Below are positions 46,707-58,320 of a stretch of 64,000 bases of DNA, in pieces (position 1 is the first letter of the stretch; every line of letters begins with the position of its first letter). The position numbers and the translations under genes are program-made. Where the stretch lies: contig NC_053134.1 of the NCBI RefSeq assembly GCF_010015445.1, forward strand, positions 12,973,580 to 13,037,579. Reading direction: 5' to 3'. Source of the DNA: Perca fluviatilis (taxonomy: Eukaryota; Chordata; Actinopteri; Perciformes; Percidae). The notes under the pieces were generated by a model. That model did not search any database and was not told the DNA's origin. It saw nothing but the letters and a program-made list of their open reading frames with translations.

Positions 46707-47620
46707 CAATTAAGACCCTGGAAGCAGTAGGAGGCACTGCCACCTTGGAGATTTGATTATCCTACTGGCTTCCAAGACGTCACGCTGTGTACAATGTCAA
46801 ATATATTTTTAAATGTACAGCTGGAGGGGTAGCAAAAGTGAGTTATCAATGTGTTTACTATGTAAAGATATTGCTTTTGTCGGTATGATTTTTCTCCAAT
46901 TTAGCTCGTGGTTTTTTTTTGTTAGCTCTGTGATGTTGAGTATTTAGTATTTATTTCTTTACAATTAATCTTTACATAAAACAAAGATGAACCAAAAAGC
47001 CAAAGTGTGTAACTATCACTGTTCTGGATTTTTATTATCGTCTATGTGCTTGACTGTTTTGTTTTTAGGATGCATTTACAATTCAGTGCCATAGTCAGAG
47101 ATCACTCCTCCTCTGTTATCCATATCCTTGATCACTATTCTAAATGTCACTCTTTCCACCTCAACTTCCCTAAAGCTCTAGAACAGCATCTGAGCTCCCA
47201 GACATTTCTCACATTAGATGAGGAAATATTATGTTTTGTCCTTTTCCCTGTGCTGTTTTACTGTAGTCCACGCACAAGCCAAGATTTGTGAAGACTCAGG
47301 ATATACATCAAGATGTTTTTTACTGCTGAGCTCCCTTCCTGAAGCAGCTATTTTGTCTACCAAATCCATTTATTTACAGTGCATGGATAGGAGCATCCCT
47401 TGGTATGTTATTTTTTTTTTTAACATTAACTTGTATCATGTCATATTTGGACAGGAGCTGCAGTATTTGTGATGCAAATATCAAAAAGGCATCTCTTTAA
47501 ATCTTGGAACAACCTAAATTTGCTTGCCAAGAATCGACTTAGTTTCATGCAGCTTAACAGTTGGTTCAACTTTCACCACAATTTAAAAAATAAAGTCCAA
47601 TAAAATGGCTGCTGTTCACC
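46707..47620 (+). other. nrf1: Probable nrf1 3' UTR
   Basis: Extends from the stop to just past two tandem AATAAA signals. It contains CAGTGCCATA at 47084-47093, complementary to the first ten bases of miR-183, and TTGCCAA at 47524-47530, complementary to miR-182 positions 2-8. The end is inferred from the poly(A) signals only. A longer form using an AATAAA near 49135 or 49344 is possible. Confidence 0.65.
47589..47604 (+). terminator. nrf1: Tandem polyadenylation signals
   Basis: Two AATAAA hexamers at 47589-47594 and 47599-47604 lie about 0.9 kb after the nrf1 stop. A cleavage site would be expected 10-30 nt further on. Confidence 0.55.
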
Positions 47621-48765
47621 ATTCATTCAGTTTCTCTTATGATTACTAGTGCACTGTTCATCCAACAGCATAACTATCAATGCAAACATAAAATGCTAAC
47701 GCTACGGTAGTCAGTTTTTCATATTAATATTGAATCAAATGACTACATTAGATAAGGGTAGTACTGCAGCTCATTAAAGCCTTTTAGCATCTTTTAACTG
47801 TATAGTGAAGTCTCACATCTCTTTTCAACCCCTGTAGGCAGCTGTATTCAGCAACTACGCTATTAAACCCAATGCACAAAACTCAAACACCAAATGGTGA
47901 CAACATTGGACAATACAGTTGAGTATCTAGCAAGGTTGAACCAGATAGCCTATTTTTTGTGAAATTGTGAATATTGGGCTTCATTTGCCAGGAAGCCCAA
48001 AAGCACAAATCAGTGCTTATTTTTGCTCCATGTCTGCTGAGCTATTGTTTGCTAACACATTATATGTAGTATCATAAACTTAATTTATTGGGTGATATAT
48101 TGTTGGCGGTGTGTCTTATCAATTTGTTTAGGTTGCATTTTGTTTAGCAACTTAAGATACATGATTTGGGAGCTGACTTGGACTGGTCTGTCTTGACTTG
48201 AAACTGTATTGAAAACAATGACCTTGTCCCACCTCTTCCATTATAGCACAAGAGACATACACACACAGGAAGCATTAGACATATCGGTACTCACAACTAT
48301 ACAACTGGATCTTAGATTTTTGAGGAACGCCACATTTCTCTGCATTTTGTCCCATAATAAAATAATTGTCACAAAATCTGATAACTTCCAAACTCTCCTA
48401 TACAGCACCCCCACCTTCCCTGCCGTGACAGACAGGGCCATGATTACATCATAAGCTGCCTGAACCTCCTCTGCTTTAAAGCCTGGGATTTGCTAGCCGG
48501 GCCCTTCTGTTGCAGAGTAGAACAGAGAGAGAAGCGTTCAGGCCTTAATCTATCAGGCGTCAGTGTATATCCCGCTCTACTTCCAGATTAAAGCGGAACC
48601 AGCTTGCATTCACACAGATGAAAAGATCCCATTTTCTTTCTTGTTTTACGTTGTCATTTTTAGATTGGACCCATTGTGTGAGCTGGAAAACACTCAAGGG
48701 TATGCTATGGGTCTTTGTAGGGGAGAGAAAACTTTATATAATGTTGAGTCATTGTAGGTGTGTGG

Positions 48766-48777
48766 CACGCATGCGCG
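48766..48777 (-). promoter_or_regulatory. NRF1-like binding sequence
   Basis: The plus strand reads CACGCATGCGCG; the minus strand reads CGCGCATGCGTG. This matches the NRF1 consensus YGCGCAYGCGCR at 11 of 12 positions. It is isolated in AT-rich sequence about 2 kb after the nrf1 stop. Function is unproven. Confidence 0.4.
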
Positions 48778-50581
48778 TCAAACTGTCACTGCAGATTAAA
48801 AAAGCCTTATTAGCGTGCTTTCTTGGAAAAATGCCTACACCTCATGCTACCTAAGCCTCTCCCTCCTCCATCTCTGTCTCTCTCTTTCTCTGCACCTTCC
48901 GCTCAGCTACACTTACACAAAGTGCATTGAAACCTTTCAACTGTATCATTAAAGCTGAACATAACTGAGTTATGAAATAGCACAGCTTCAAATAGGACAG
49001 AACTTGTCTCGCAGTGATGATGTCAACTCTTGTCTTAAGATGGGGCCTTCAGCTGTTTAAATCCTAGGTATTGATGTATTTGAAGACATTTTTGTTTTAA
49101 TATAACCATTTAAAATGACACTATTTTTTAGTGACAAATAAACCTTTTTTTTTTGTTTCAATCCAAAATATGAACTAAAATATTTGTAACCAGAATGGAC
49201 TAAATTTTTGTTATTGCAAAATGATGAACTAAATGAGAAAATGTGTGTTGTATTTTAAGGATGGAAGGATTATGGTTGACAATGATCCAACACTTGAAAA
49301 ATGCTCTCTATGGCCAACATCGAGTAATAGTGTCTTTGACTAAATAAAGTTGCTATTTTTCACAAATCCACAGCCAATATTGCACTACTCTCTTCATATC
49401 ATAAATTATCGTCATCATTTTTTATCATTATTCAATGCCAAATATGCTGTACATTTTCTCTTTTAAAAAGTATTCTTTAAGAATGCCATTATAAAATTAT
49501 AGAATTTTTTTGTCCCAAAACTCTGTGGAGTCATAGTCGAAATGTTCTGGGTGAATACACATTTGTTGGTTGATTACTTCACCTGCACTGTCCCCCTTCT
49601 AGGCCTCACAGCTATGTTTACAAGTCTATGCTGCATTGCGTGTTACACTGTTACAAGTTACATCATCGTGCACGACACAACGCAGTGCACTCTTCCAATC
49701 ATCACATCCGTCTGACTGACTTTGAACCTGATTGGATGTCATTAAAACCATCCAATCTAGGCAGTCAGGCTGCAGTGAGTGCTTGTGCTCGGTCCTGGGG
49801 GCAATATGTTTAGTGGTCAGAGGAAAGGCAGCGCTATTGATTCTCCACAGCCGGTGGACAAGCCTGTAGCCAGGACTTCAGTAGCCTGGCTCCACAGGGG
49901 GCACTGCAGGGTGAGAGGGGAGGGGTTGGTCATTCTTGTTGCCTGGGGTCGTGCAGGCAGGCTCTAGGGCAGAGCTTTAATCTCCACTAATCGTTTCTTA
50001 ATACGTGCATCCCAGGCTCTACACCGCCGCACACATGCACACACACACTCCTACATCGGCACACGCACATGTAAAAACCCCAAACGAGGGGCAGGAGAAA
50101 TAATCTCCTACCCCTCATTCTGAGTATAGGGTTGGGTCACAACTTCAACAAAAACATCCTTCTTACACAAGGAAATTGACTATGTAACCTGCAAAATTGA
50201 AATGATGTTCCTTAAAGACATCTGTCACTGTCTAACCATTCACAAAAATAATTTCCCTCTTCTGCTGATCCATGTCTGACCTGCCCTGAGAAAATTTGTG
50301 AAAATCCAGAAAAACTATAATAATCAATCTCACGCACGCATTTGGGCCTATGCAGCATTTTCTCTGAAATCTGAGCATCAGCAGACATGATGAAGCATCT
50401 TCCCCCATAATGTAGTCCGATAGTCTAATAATGGCATCCTCACCTTCCCAACTCACACCTCTGTCCATCTCCAGCCCAGACACTGCGTTAGGAACGATGA
50501 TAATCTCATTTTACTAATGCTCTGCAGCCTACATTAGAACACAGGCAAAGCACTGTCTCAGCCCAACTCTACACACCCAGG

Positions 50582-50585
<4 letters not shown>

Positions 50586-50641
<56 letters not shown>

Positions 50642-50656
50642 AGAGAGAGAGAGATG
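50586..50656. repeat. TG microsatellite followed by GA run
   Basis: About 25 TG units to 50636, then TATG and a short GAGAGA run. Confidence 0.93.
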
Positions 50657-51794
50657 GAGAAAGGGGCCAGGGGGGCTGTGGGATAGAGGGGGCACTGAAA
50701 AATGCGGTGTAACCTGAGCTGCTCGGCCCATCTGGAGAAGGCCTGCATTGATAAGGGTTATCCCACAATGCACTTTGCTGCAGAGAAGATCATTAGAGGG
50801 AGTCTGACACACGGATCAGTCTTTTGAAAGTATTTATTTGCATCACAGATAAGGAAATTTGTATGATCAAATAAAACATATCATTTGAGTGTTAAAAGTC
50901 AGCAGGTGCACACAAAGAACAAACTGAGAACATGTTCAATTCTTACATTCATGTGGCATTATCAAAGCCCAGACTGTGTGGTTACATGTACACACTATAT
51001 ATGTAATATGTGTGTGTGCATATGTTCTGTAACATCAGACACAACCACAGTTAAGCCGAATCAGTTGTCCGGTGAATAACAGCTTGAGCCGAGCTCTTTT
51101 ATGTCAACTAGAATCACTACAATGTCAGCACTTACCCACTCTCCTTCTGTTTTAAAGGCCAACCGGCACAAAAGCAGTAGAGCCCCTGCACAGGTCTGAT
51201 GACAACGTCCACGTAGATCAGATATAGCTAGCCTGCAGGCAAACTAATAACAATACAATAATACAGTAACAATACAAATGATATTAGCTCAAGCTGAAGT
51301 GTAGGCTATAAAGCAGGATTTATGCAAAGGCAGATAAAGAGATTTTAATCCCCAGATCCCTGTGCCACCTACATTAGCAGACCCTGACCCAGATATATGG
51401 AGCTCAGTATGTAGCAGCCTTTCAAGCCATACCATCAATGGACTGTTACAGCAAACCAAACCAACATCTGAGAAAGACTCCCTCGCTCACCACCCTTTCC
51501 GTGGAGGGGAGGGGAAAAAAGGCTGCATTGAAAGAAAAGGGTAAGATGACACCGCACAGTTTGCCAATTATGCCACAGAGCTAAGAGAGGAATCCCCTGA
51601 TGGCTGGCTGAAGGCAGAATAGCTCTATACCTAAACCTCTATATGTGAAGTCGACCAGTGAGTCCCTCAGGCTGCAGGGATGCACTCACTTGATCTAACT
51701 CTGCTTGGCAAACCTGAAGACAAGTCTGACTGTTGAACAGAAGAATCCATTATCATCGTAACATGATGGGCATGAAATATTTCTTTCATTAAAT

Positions 51795-52095
51795 CCATGT
51801 AAGGACGCAACTAATGATTACCATCACTTTTTCAAATAATACATACGTTTTTCTAGTCTGCATCATGAAAAATTGTACTGTGGTCAAATGCCCTTCACAA
51901 CTTCCAAGAGGAGTCCAAGGTGATGAGTCAAATTGGTGGTTTTGTCTGATCAACAGTCCAAAAGTCAAAGATACTGAAATTATAGTATTATAAAACTGAT
52001 AATAGTAGCAAATGCTCACAGCAAATGTTTCTATTTTTTGCATAGTAAATGACATAATCAATTATCAATCTAGTTAACAAGTAAATTTCTTTTGA
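51795..52095. repeat. Interspersed repeat related to 45920-46460
   Basis: Starts ACGCAACTAATGATTACC, with internal AAAACTGATAATAGTAGCAAATG and an end rich in ATAATCAATTATCAATC. The same arrangement, in a different copy, is a common percomorph interspersed repeat. The class is uncertain. Confidence 0.5.
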
Positions 52096-52404
52096 CTAAT
52101 TCTTTAAATGTACACTATGTAACTTCCTGCCGCTTGGAGTCTCTCGATCAAAACAAAACCAAAAGACGCAGTTTGGTGACATTGTGAAGTAGCTTGGGAT
52201 CAGGGGAGTTGTTGTCTTGACCACCATTGCACCTAGAATTTCTTCTAGAATCATCTGCAGAGGTTCCCTCCTCTCCAAATCAAATGGACCAGTTGATTTA
52301 AAGCAGCTAAACACTGTGTTTCTCCTACGCTGTTTGGCTCATCGGCGGAGGGGGCTGGAGCCGAGCTGCTGTTAATGCTTCAGCTTGTTTCTCTGATAAT
52401 TTAA

Positions 52405-52648
52405 AGCAACACCAAAGATTCTTTTGTACCTTAAAATAATGTTTCCAAAATCGTTTCAGTGGTTCATCAACTCGTAACAGGGTGAACGGCACTGCTGTAT
52501 TCACTTTGTGGCCCTCTATCGTCTATAACCGCACTATGCAAGTTTGCCAGATCGAGTAGCGGATCTGTAGTTCGAATGAGACATAATGGACACATTTCCG
52601 CTTCCAACCTGTAGGGGGACCGAAGAGGAAAAGTGCTTTGGTGTTGCT
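52405..52648. mobile_element. Inner TTAA-flanked MITE, 244 bp
   Basis: The ends AGCAACACCAAAG and CTTTGGTGTTGCT are perfect inverted repeats, with TTAA at 52401-52404 and 52649-52652. The interior is unrelated to the outer element. The family is unassigned. Confidence 0.72.
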
Positions 52649-52657
52649 TTAAGATCC

Positions 52658-52659
<2 letters not shown>

Positions 52660-52718
<59 letters not shown>
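52660..52718. repeat. AT microsatellite
   Basis: About 29 AT units without interruption, immediately after the inner MITE. It produces tyrosine/isoleucine repeat frames on the minus strand. Confidence 0.95.
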
Positions 52719-52719
<1 letters not shown>

Positions 52720-53533
52720 ACACGGATGCACGCGCAAAGGGACATGACGCCATTGACAGACAACCAAATGTAACGTTAATTGACTGTTCCCCTCAATAAA
52801 ATTACAGATTTATTTGGGTTTGAACATTGTTGGAAACATTTAGGATAATGCAAGTACACAACTCAACAAAATACATAACATAGGTCTAGTCGTTTTTAGA
52901 TATTTTAATGTGGAAATGTTACATATTACACCTTTAACTGAGTTCTTATTTCAGAATGAAAAGCTTGAACACTGACATGTTATGACATCTTGGTTTGGGG
53001 AAGAAGATAGTAAACATGCAGTATCGTCTGAGGAAGTGATTTTGGTAGAGGTATTTGCTTTGATTGCATTGTAAACTCTACAAATATACATCGTATCAAT
53101 ATTAACGCAGAATTGAGTAAATATGAGAAACATATCTTGACGTTGTTTTTGAGTTGCAGTCCTTTGCAAAATCCACATTTCCATTGTCTCAAAGCTTAAA
53201 AATCCTTTGCGTCCATATATCTCCACATATATCTCCATAGGTTGCCTCCTTCATCTCCTCTTTGGTAGATTCAAGAAGGGTTTTTACCTGGATTCCTCGG
53301 TCAGTGCTTGACCCAGGTCTGGTACATTGTATGCTCGACCGCGATGCAGACAGTCCTTCAAAGAGTCACTGGAGCTTTGAGGCTGGGGTGTGCAGGGGAG
53401 GAACAGAGTCTTACCCCACCCTTCACCACCATCAGCCACTCACTCACTCACTAATATGTCCTTAAGATGTCTCTCTACTTGGGACGGGAAGGCTGGTTTT
53501 GTCTCTGCATCATTTTTTTTTAGCTGGTGGACA

Positions 53534-53622
53534 CTCTCAAGCAGTAGTTGGCAAGTCTAGAACCACCGGATCCATCTACCTCACCAGTGTGAGTTCTACC
53601 ATTGCCAAACACCACCAGAGAG
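53534..53622 (-). ncRNA. mir182: pre-miR-182 hairpin
   Basis: The mature 5p arm is 53586-53609 on the minus strand, starting TTTGGCAATGGTAGAAC, matching vertebrate miR-182 throughout. The 3p star arm is 53545-53565 (TGGTTCTAGACTTGCC...). The arms pair across a loop of about 20 nt, with a basal CTCTC/GAGAG stem at 53618-53622 and 53534-53538. Last of the three in the direction of transcription. In vertebrates the cluster is expressed in photoreceptors, hair cells and other sensory cells. Confidence 0.97.
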
Positions 53623-54045
53623 CCGCTGGGCCTCTTCAGACCCACGTGCGCCCCAAACATGGATTGTTGGGATGTAGAGTGATTCAGACTGATACGAGAA
53701 AATCGCTAAGATGAGATGGCATCTGAATTGCTTAGCAAGAGGAGTTACCTTTAATGAAAAGATGGGACAGGAAAATGGGGGAAATCAACTGATTGTTTTA
53801 TGAAGTCTTTGGCTCTCTTGTGCTGATAACATGTCTTCAAAAATCTGGGTGCACATCCACTGAAGGTTTTTACATAGTCAGGCAATGAATACCAAATTAC
53901 ATGAAAGGACAACTGAAAGGAGAAAATGACAGTGAGGAGAATTCAGAGATCAATCATGAGCAATTTTTAACTGAGACACCAAAATATGTGCAAATACAGA
54001 TAAGTTTACAATTCACGATTATGCAAAAGCGATGGAAGTCTGTCT

Positions 54046-54122
54046 TGTCCTATATTGGCACTACACATAATTGCTCAAAGTATATATACAGAAGCAAAAA
54101 TGTGCTAGTGCCAAAATGGGCA
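54046..54122 (-). ncRNA. mir96: pre-miR-96 hairpin
   Basis: The mature 5p arm is 54093-54115 on the minus strand, starting TTTGGCACTAGCACATT, identical to vertebrate miR-96. The star arm is 54052-54073 (CAATTATGTGTAGTGCC...). The loop between them is AT-rich (TATATATAC), unlike the mammalian loop. Seed-region mutations of mammalian miR-96 cause progressive hearing loss; the seed TTGGCAC is intact here. Confidence 0.97.
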
Positions 54123-54337
54123 AAGAAGAGAAGTGGCTGCATCCAAATACAAGCAGCTGTTGTTATAGAGGCACATCAGGACAGAGAGATGTCGAAGTAC
54201 CCAGAGAGACGTGCGCAACTCAGCTCATGCAACCGCACCAGAGTCATTACATCACATTCACCCCACCCACAAGCACAGGAGAGGAGAGCCACAGACAGTA
54301 AGCCGCTATGGATGGACATCATCAAGTGGTTCTTTCT

Positions 54338-54417
54338 CTGCTCTGTTTATGGCCCTATGGTAATTCACTGATAGTGAGCTCTCACAGTGAATTCTACCAG
54401 TGCCATACACAGAACAG
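54338..54417 (-). ncRNA. mir183: pre-miR-183 hairpin
   Basis: The mature 5p arm is 54386-54407 on the minus strand, starting TATGGCACTGGTAGAATT, identical to vertebrate miR-183. The star arm is 54347-54368 (GTGAATTACCATAGGGCC...). A short loop and the basal pairing CTGTTCTGT/ACAGAGCAG complete the hairpin. First of the three in transcription order, about 215 bp upstream of miR-96. Confidence 0.97.
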
Positions 54418-57400
54418 GAGTCATTATCACCCCAACACCTGGGCCAGCCAGTCAGCCTTTGAGGATAGTCAGCCCAGTGAAGCAAAGCTATGTGCAAACT
54501 AGACCACCCAACCCTCATGAGGAGAGCAGAAACAACAGCCTGGAGAGAGAAAGTGAGAAAAGGAGGGACAGAGATATGAGAGCAAGGGATGTGAAACAGG
54601 AAGAGGAGCATCCACAGCCTTCAATATGTCCAGAGTGTTGCAGTGATGCAGCTTAACTCAAGATGCCCTGCACTGCAGTGGATTGATCCACGCGTTGAGT
54701 AACAGGTCAAAGGCTACTGTGTCTCAATGTGGGCAACTAAATATAAGTCCACTCAATCCTAGGGGGAGCAAACATCCTCACCTAATTGCTCACTGCTAAT
54801 CACTTGCACTGCCATCTTTAGATTTCTAGGAAAGGGGAGTTAAGGTTGACAGCAGGTGACTATTCTGCTATTGCATGTTAACAATTACTATTAATTAGGC
54901 ACTTAAGACCCAGCAAGAGGGGATTTTACAAAATCATTGACCACACTGTACACCCTACATCAAACCACACGCTTGCTATCTAGCAGATTTTTGTAATTTA
55001 AACAGCACGGCTGCTTAATTTTCCTCTTTGCTTTGCAATTGTTCTCAGTAAAAAATTTACAAAACAGGAATAAATCAATAATGCCATTTTTCAAACACAT
55101 ACAATGATTCAAATATTATGGGCAAACACTGGACGCGACTGATAATGTACATGTAAAAGATTCTACATTAACGGCTACTATTTTGTTAGGACGCAATGGG
55201 GAAACAAACATTGTAAGACAACTTAAGGTTGGGCCCTTACGGTTTATAGGTAATCTCTTTACAAGTCGGCTCTGCCCTCCCCCTACACCTCCAATTTGTC
55301 CAAAGTGTGACACCCTAAACTTGACCTCTTAATTCGCTCTGTAGATTAGCGTTGTAACATTGCCCTATCAATGTTCTTTGTGGCTGCATGACAGAAACAT
55401 ACAGCCACCTCCTCTACACAGCAAGTCAGTATAAGGCAATTTTAATCTTTGCAGGTCTATGTTTAATCTATATCAGGCTTTTTAAAATACAACAGTCAAA
55501 TTAACAGCCTGCTAATAAGTTTTTGATGTCTAACCTGCTAACTATATAAGCTCCATCAAAACTGGGTTGTGATTTGGCTTGATGTCTTAGGGACTTACAG
55601 CAAGCAGTTGTATTTTCTCTCTCATCTATGTAAAGCACAAATCCCAGAAAATGGCTGCCATCAGAGTCAGTGTGGACATTGCAGCAAATCAACTAAAGCC
55701 CCTTTCTCTTTCAATTCAGCTCAAAATAAACAGCTCAGTATGAATTTTAAGTCCACACAAATTATTATACACAATACTGCTGCTGAGTGATAACCTTCTG
55801 TCTATCTCCCGACCTTGGATGTGTTGTCAAAAGCATCTCTGTGCTGCAGAAAATCAGAAGAGGAGAGGCTAACCCCCCCTCAGACGCCTCACCCTTGCTT
55901 CAGCCATTAGCTCCCTCACCCTGGGCCCTGCAGTGCACGGAGCTCCCATTGATTCCAGCGATCAAACCATGTACTAAGTGATTCCTCAGACACCCAAATG
56001 GCTCCCTGAGCAAGACTCCCATTGCCATTTCCTGGAGAAATCAATACCACTAAAAAGCCAAGTCGAAAAGAACCTGCATCCTTTAAAGGTGTGCCCCTGT
56101 CTTGTTTTCCCATATACCTTAATTAGTTAATAATGGAGCTTCATGAGATTTTTTAAATATGTAAGAGTCTCTATGAACCATGGCAGTAGCACAGAAACTA
56201 AATGTGGTGCATACCACAAAAATATATTACTTAATTGATTTTAGTTATTTATTAATTCTAAAAGATTATATAAATATAATTTCAAAGTGTTTGTTCATGT
56301 AGACCTATTTTCTTTTTTTATCCTGTAAAAACTCATTTTGTTAAGATAGTTATCTGGTCAACAGATGACATATATAGTCATCTTGCTTTGATGTGTCATC
56401 AAGGCCAGCTGTTACTAAATACACAACACATCTGCATTAGCCTACATAAAACCACCCTTTTGAATGATGATTTAAAAAAACGGATCTAATCCATGAGATA
56501 AATGGTTTTATTATTAAGGTTTGCACATTTTTAGTAATTCTGTAGCTTCTATACACACTGTCAAGAGTTCATAATTTACCACATCACTCCTTAACGAACA
56601 ACAGTAATAATACAACACATTTACAAAGGGAAAATGGAAAAATGTCATTCCATATCAGAATATTGCAGTAAGATTAAATATTTTTTTAAAGATTAAAAAG
56701 ATAGTACTAACTATGGCAGACACGTCATACATCTATAGCGATGTTAAAAATATTTTGTTCCTCATTATTAAGCAGCATGTGAATTTACTAACACGCTTTA
56801 TTCGACTGTAATGTTAACATTGCATGGGCCGGACTGCCTTTTGTGTTTGCCATCGTTAATTTAACCTCAGAGCAGCTCCAAAGCCCTTCAGTTAATCGCA
56901 TTTGTCTGAATCGGGAGTCTCCAAGTCCTCAACTTCACGGTTATTTCAGGAGGATTTATCGCTCCTCTAAATCCTGCAGCAAGATTCAAATGCTCTATCC
57001 GTCATGCAACCTGAAGTAGGCTACTCGACTGTATGCCCGGTTTAAACACAAATAGGCCTTTAGAACAAAATGAAAATCCTTTTCAGACAGACACTCATAA
57101 TCTAATTTTATTCCGATGCGAATTTGCAGATATTTAATGTTACTTTTACATGTATTATTATTCGTATTCTAAGAACCTACAGTTTACTTGCAGTTACCAT
57201 ACTGCTGTAAAATGTGTTTACTGTGTTTTCCCCCCTTATCATTTTTGTATTCTACATATAGGCTAGGCCTACCATTCTGACTATCCTCTGTCGATGTACG
57301 TAAACAATTATAAAATACAAAATTTAGTAGGCTATTAATCCATAGGATTAGGCTGTTTAAACCTAGGTTCTCTTCAGTATTTTTTGCAGTTGAAAAAGCA

Positions 57401-58130
57401 GGTGTAATGTGATTAAGACGTACCAACAACCTCCGGCTTTATCGGAAACAATATTAAAATAGCTACAAGGTCGCTTGATATAAAAGGTATGGCGGACAAT
57501 TTAATTTTGTAACACTGTATTTGTTTTCTTTTTCTTGGTATTAAGATCAATTTCAACCTGTTCGGACTATTTGCGGGTCAAGGCAGAATGATAAAAAAAA
57601 CCCCCACCGCATTCGATTTGATTTAGCCTACCGCTATTGCATTCAAGTTGTTTTTCTGGTTTTAAATTAGCTAAATCCCAGAAACTATAAACCTGTGGAA
57701 CATTTCTTTCAGGATGAATGAGCTATGGCATCGAGTGTTAATCACAGCAACATATTACTTTTAGAATTAAAACGGATAGGTTACTTTTTTTTACTTTTTT
57801 TTTCACGCACGCAGCTCTCCCCAAGTTGTTTCTAAGCTATACCTTATCATGAACAGTCTTACTGGAGTAAACACTGTAAAATATCAAATGTAGTCCATAC
57901 CTTCCTCCGTGTACATCGTTGTGCGTACATCACCTGAAGCTACAAACTGCACTGAAGTCGAACCCATCAGACATTTTACTCCTTAACCTATTTTATCATT
58001 TAAAGAGTTCCACTATTGAAGTCGTGTTGAGGCAACACAAGCCTCCGGTCCGCGTTGCCCGCAGCAGGACTGCAGAATTACAATGAAACAAAAGAAATCC
58101 AAGCGGCGTTCTGAACTTCCTGAGTATCAA
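54418..58130. other. Region upstream of the microRNA cluster
   Basis: No protein-coding exon is supported. It is probably transcribed as part of the minus-strand primary microRNA if the promoter lies near 58.3 kb. Mostly AT-rich, with GC-richer intervals near 55880-55960 and 56825-57010. Confidence 0.45.
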
Positions 58131-58151
58131 ATGTCAATTTGAGCCCTGCGC

Positions 58152-58153
58152 TC

Positions 58154-58198
<45 letters not shown>

Positions 58199-58212
58199 GC
58201 TCTCTCTCTCTA
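58152..58212. repeat. CT/GA microsatellite
   Basis: A CTCTCT run with two interruptions. On the minus strand it is a GAGAGA tract and gives an arginine/glutamate repeat frame that is not a gene. Confidence 0.93.
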
Positions 58213-58214
58213 TA

Positions 58215-58320
58215 CTCAACCTCCTCCCTTTTACCTGCGCGTAAAAACGGCACACTAGCAGAAAGAAAGGTGCTCCGTGCACCTTTTTAAAGGCGCAGAC
58301 ACACAAAGGAACTAGCTGGT
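58215..58320 (-). promoter_or_regulatory. Candidate core promoter of the microRNA primary transcript
   Basis: On the minus strand GCGCCTTTAAAAAGGTGCAC (around 58281-58296) holds a TATA-like TTTAAAA, followed within about 40 nt by GTGCCGTTTTTACGCGCAGG and a GA tract. It lies about 3.9 kb before pre-miR-183 in the right orientation. This rests only on motif and position. Confidence 0.3.

Larger units (their letters stand above)
47621..51780. other. Spacer between nrf1 and the microRNA cluster, part 1
   Basis: No gene is seen. It contains later AATAAA signals near 49135 and 49344, an NRF1-like binding sequence at 48766-48777, a CA-rich patch near 50030-50070 and a TG microsatellite at 50586-50640. 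Frames reading across the last (50529-50812 minus) are repeat artefacts. Confidence 0.5.
52108..52933. mobile_element. TTAA-flanked MITE containing another MITE and an AT microsatellite
   Basis: The left end ATGTACACTATGTAAC and right end GTTACATATTACACCT are imperfect inverted repeats, each next to TTAA (52104-52107 and 52934-52937). No transposase is inside. A second TTAA-flanked element (52405-52648) and an AT microsatellite account for part of the length. Confidence 0.6.
53534..54417 (-). ncRNA. miR-183/96/182 cluster, 0.88 kb
   Basis: The three hairpins lie in the conserved order 183, 96, 182 on the minus strand, convergent with nrf1. Spacing is compact: about 215 bp between miR-183 and miR-96, and about 420 bp between miR-96 and miR-182. 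In human miR-182 lies several kilobases from miR-96. A single primary transcript starting at a higher coordinate is expected from what is known of the locus. The related seeds (TTGGCAM / ATGGCAC) give overlapping target sets. Confidence 0.95.

Noticed and set aside
53901..54371. 156-codon plus-strand frame across the microRNA cluster
   Set aside because: Antisense to miR-96 and part of miR-183. Conservation there is explained by the hairpins, and the translation shows no domain.
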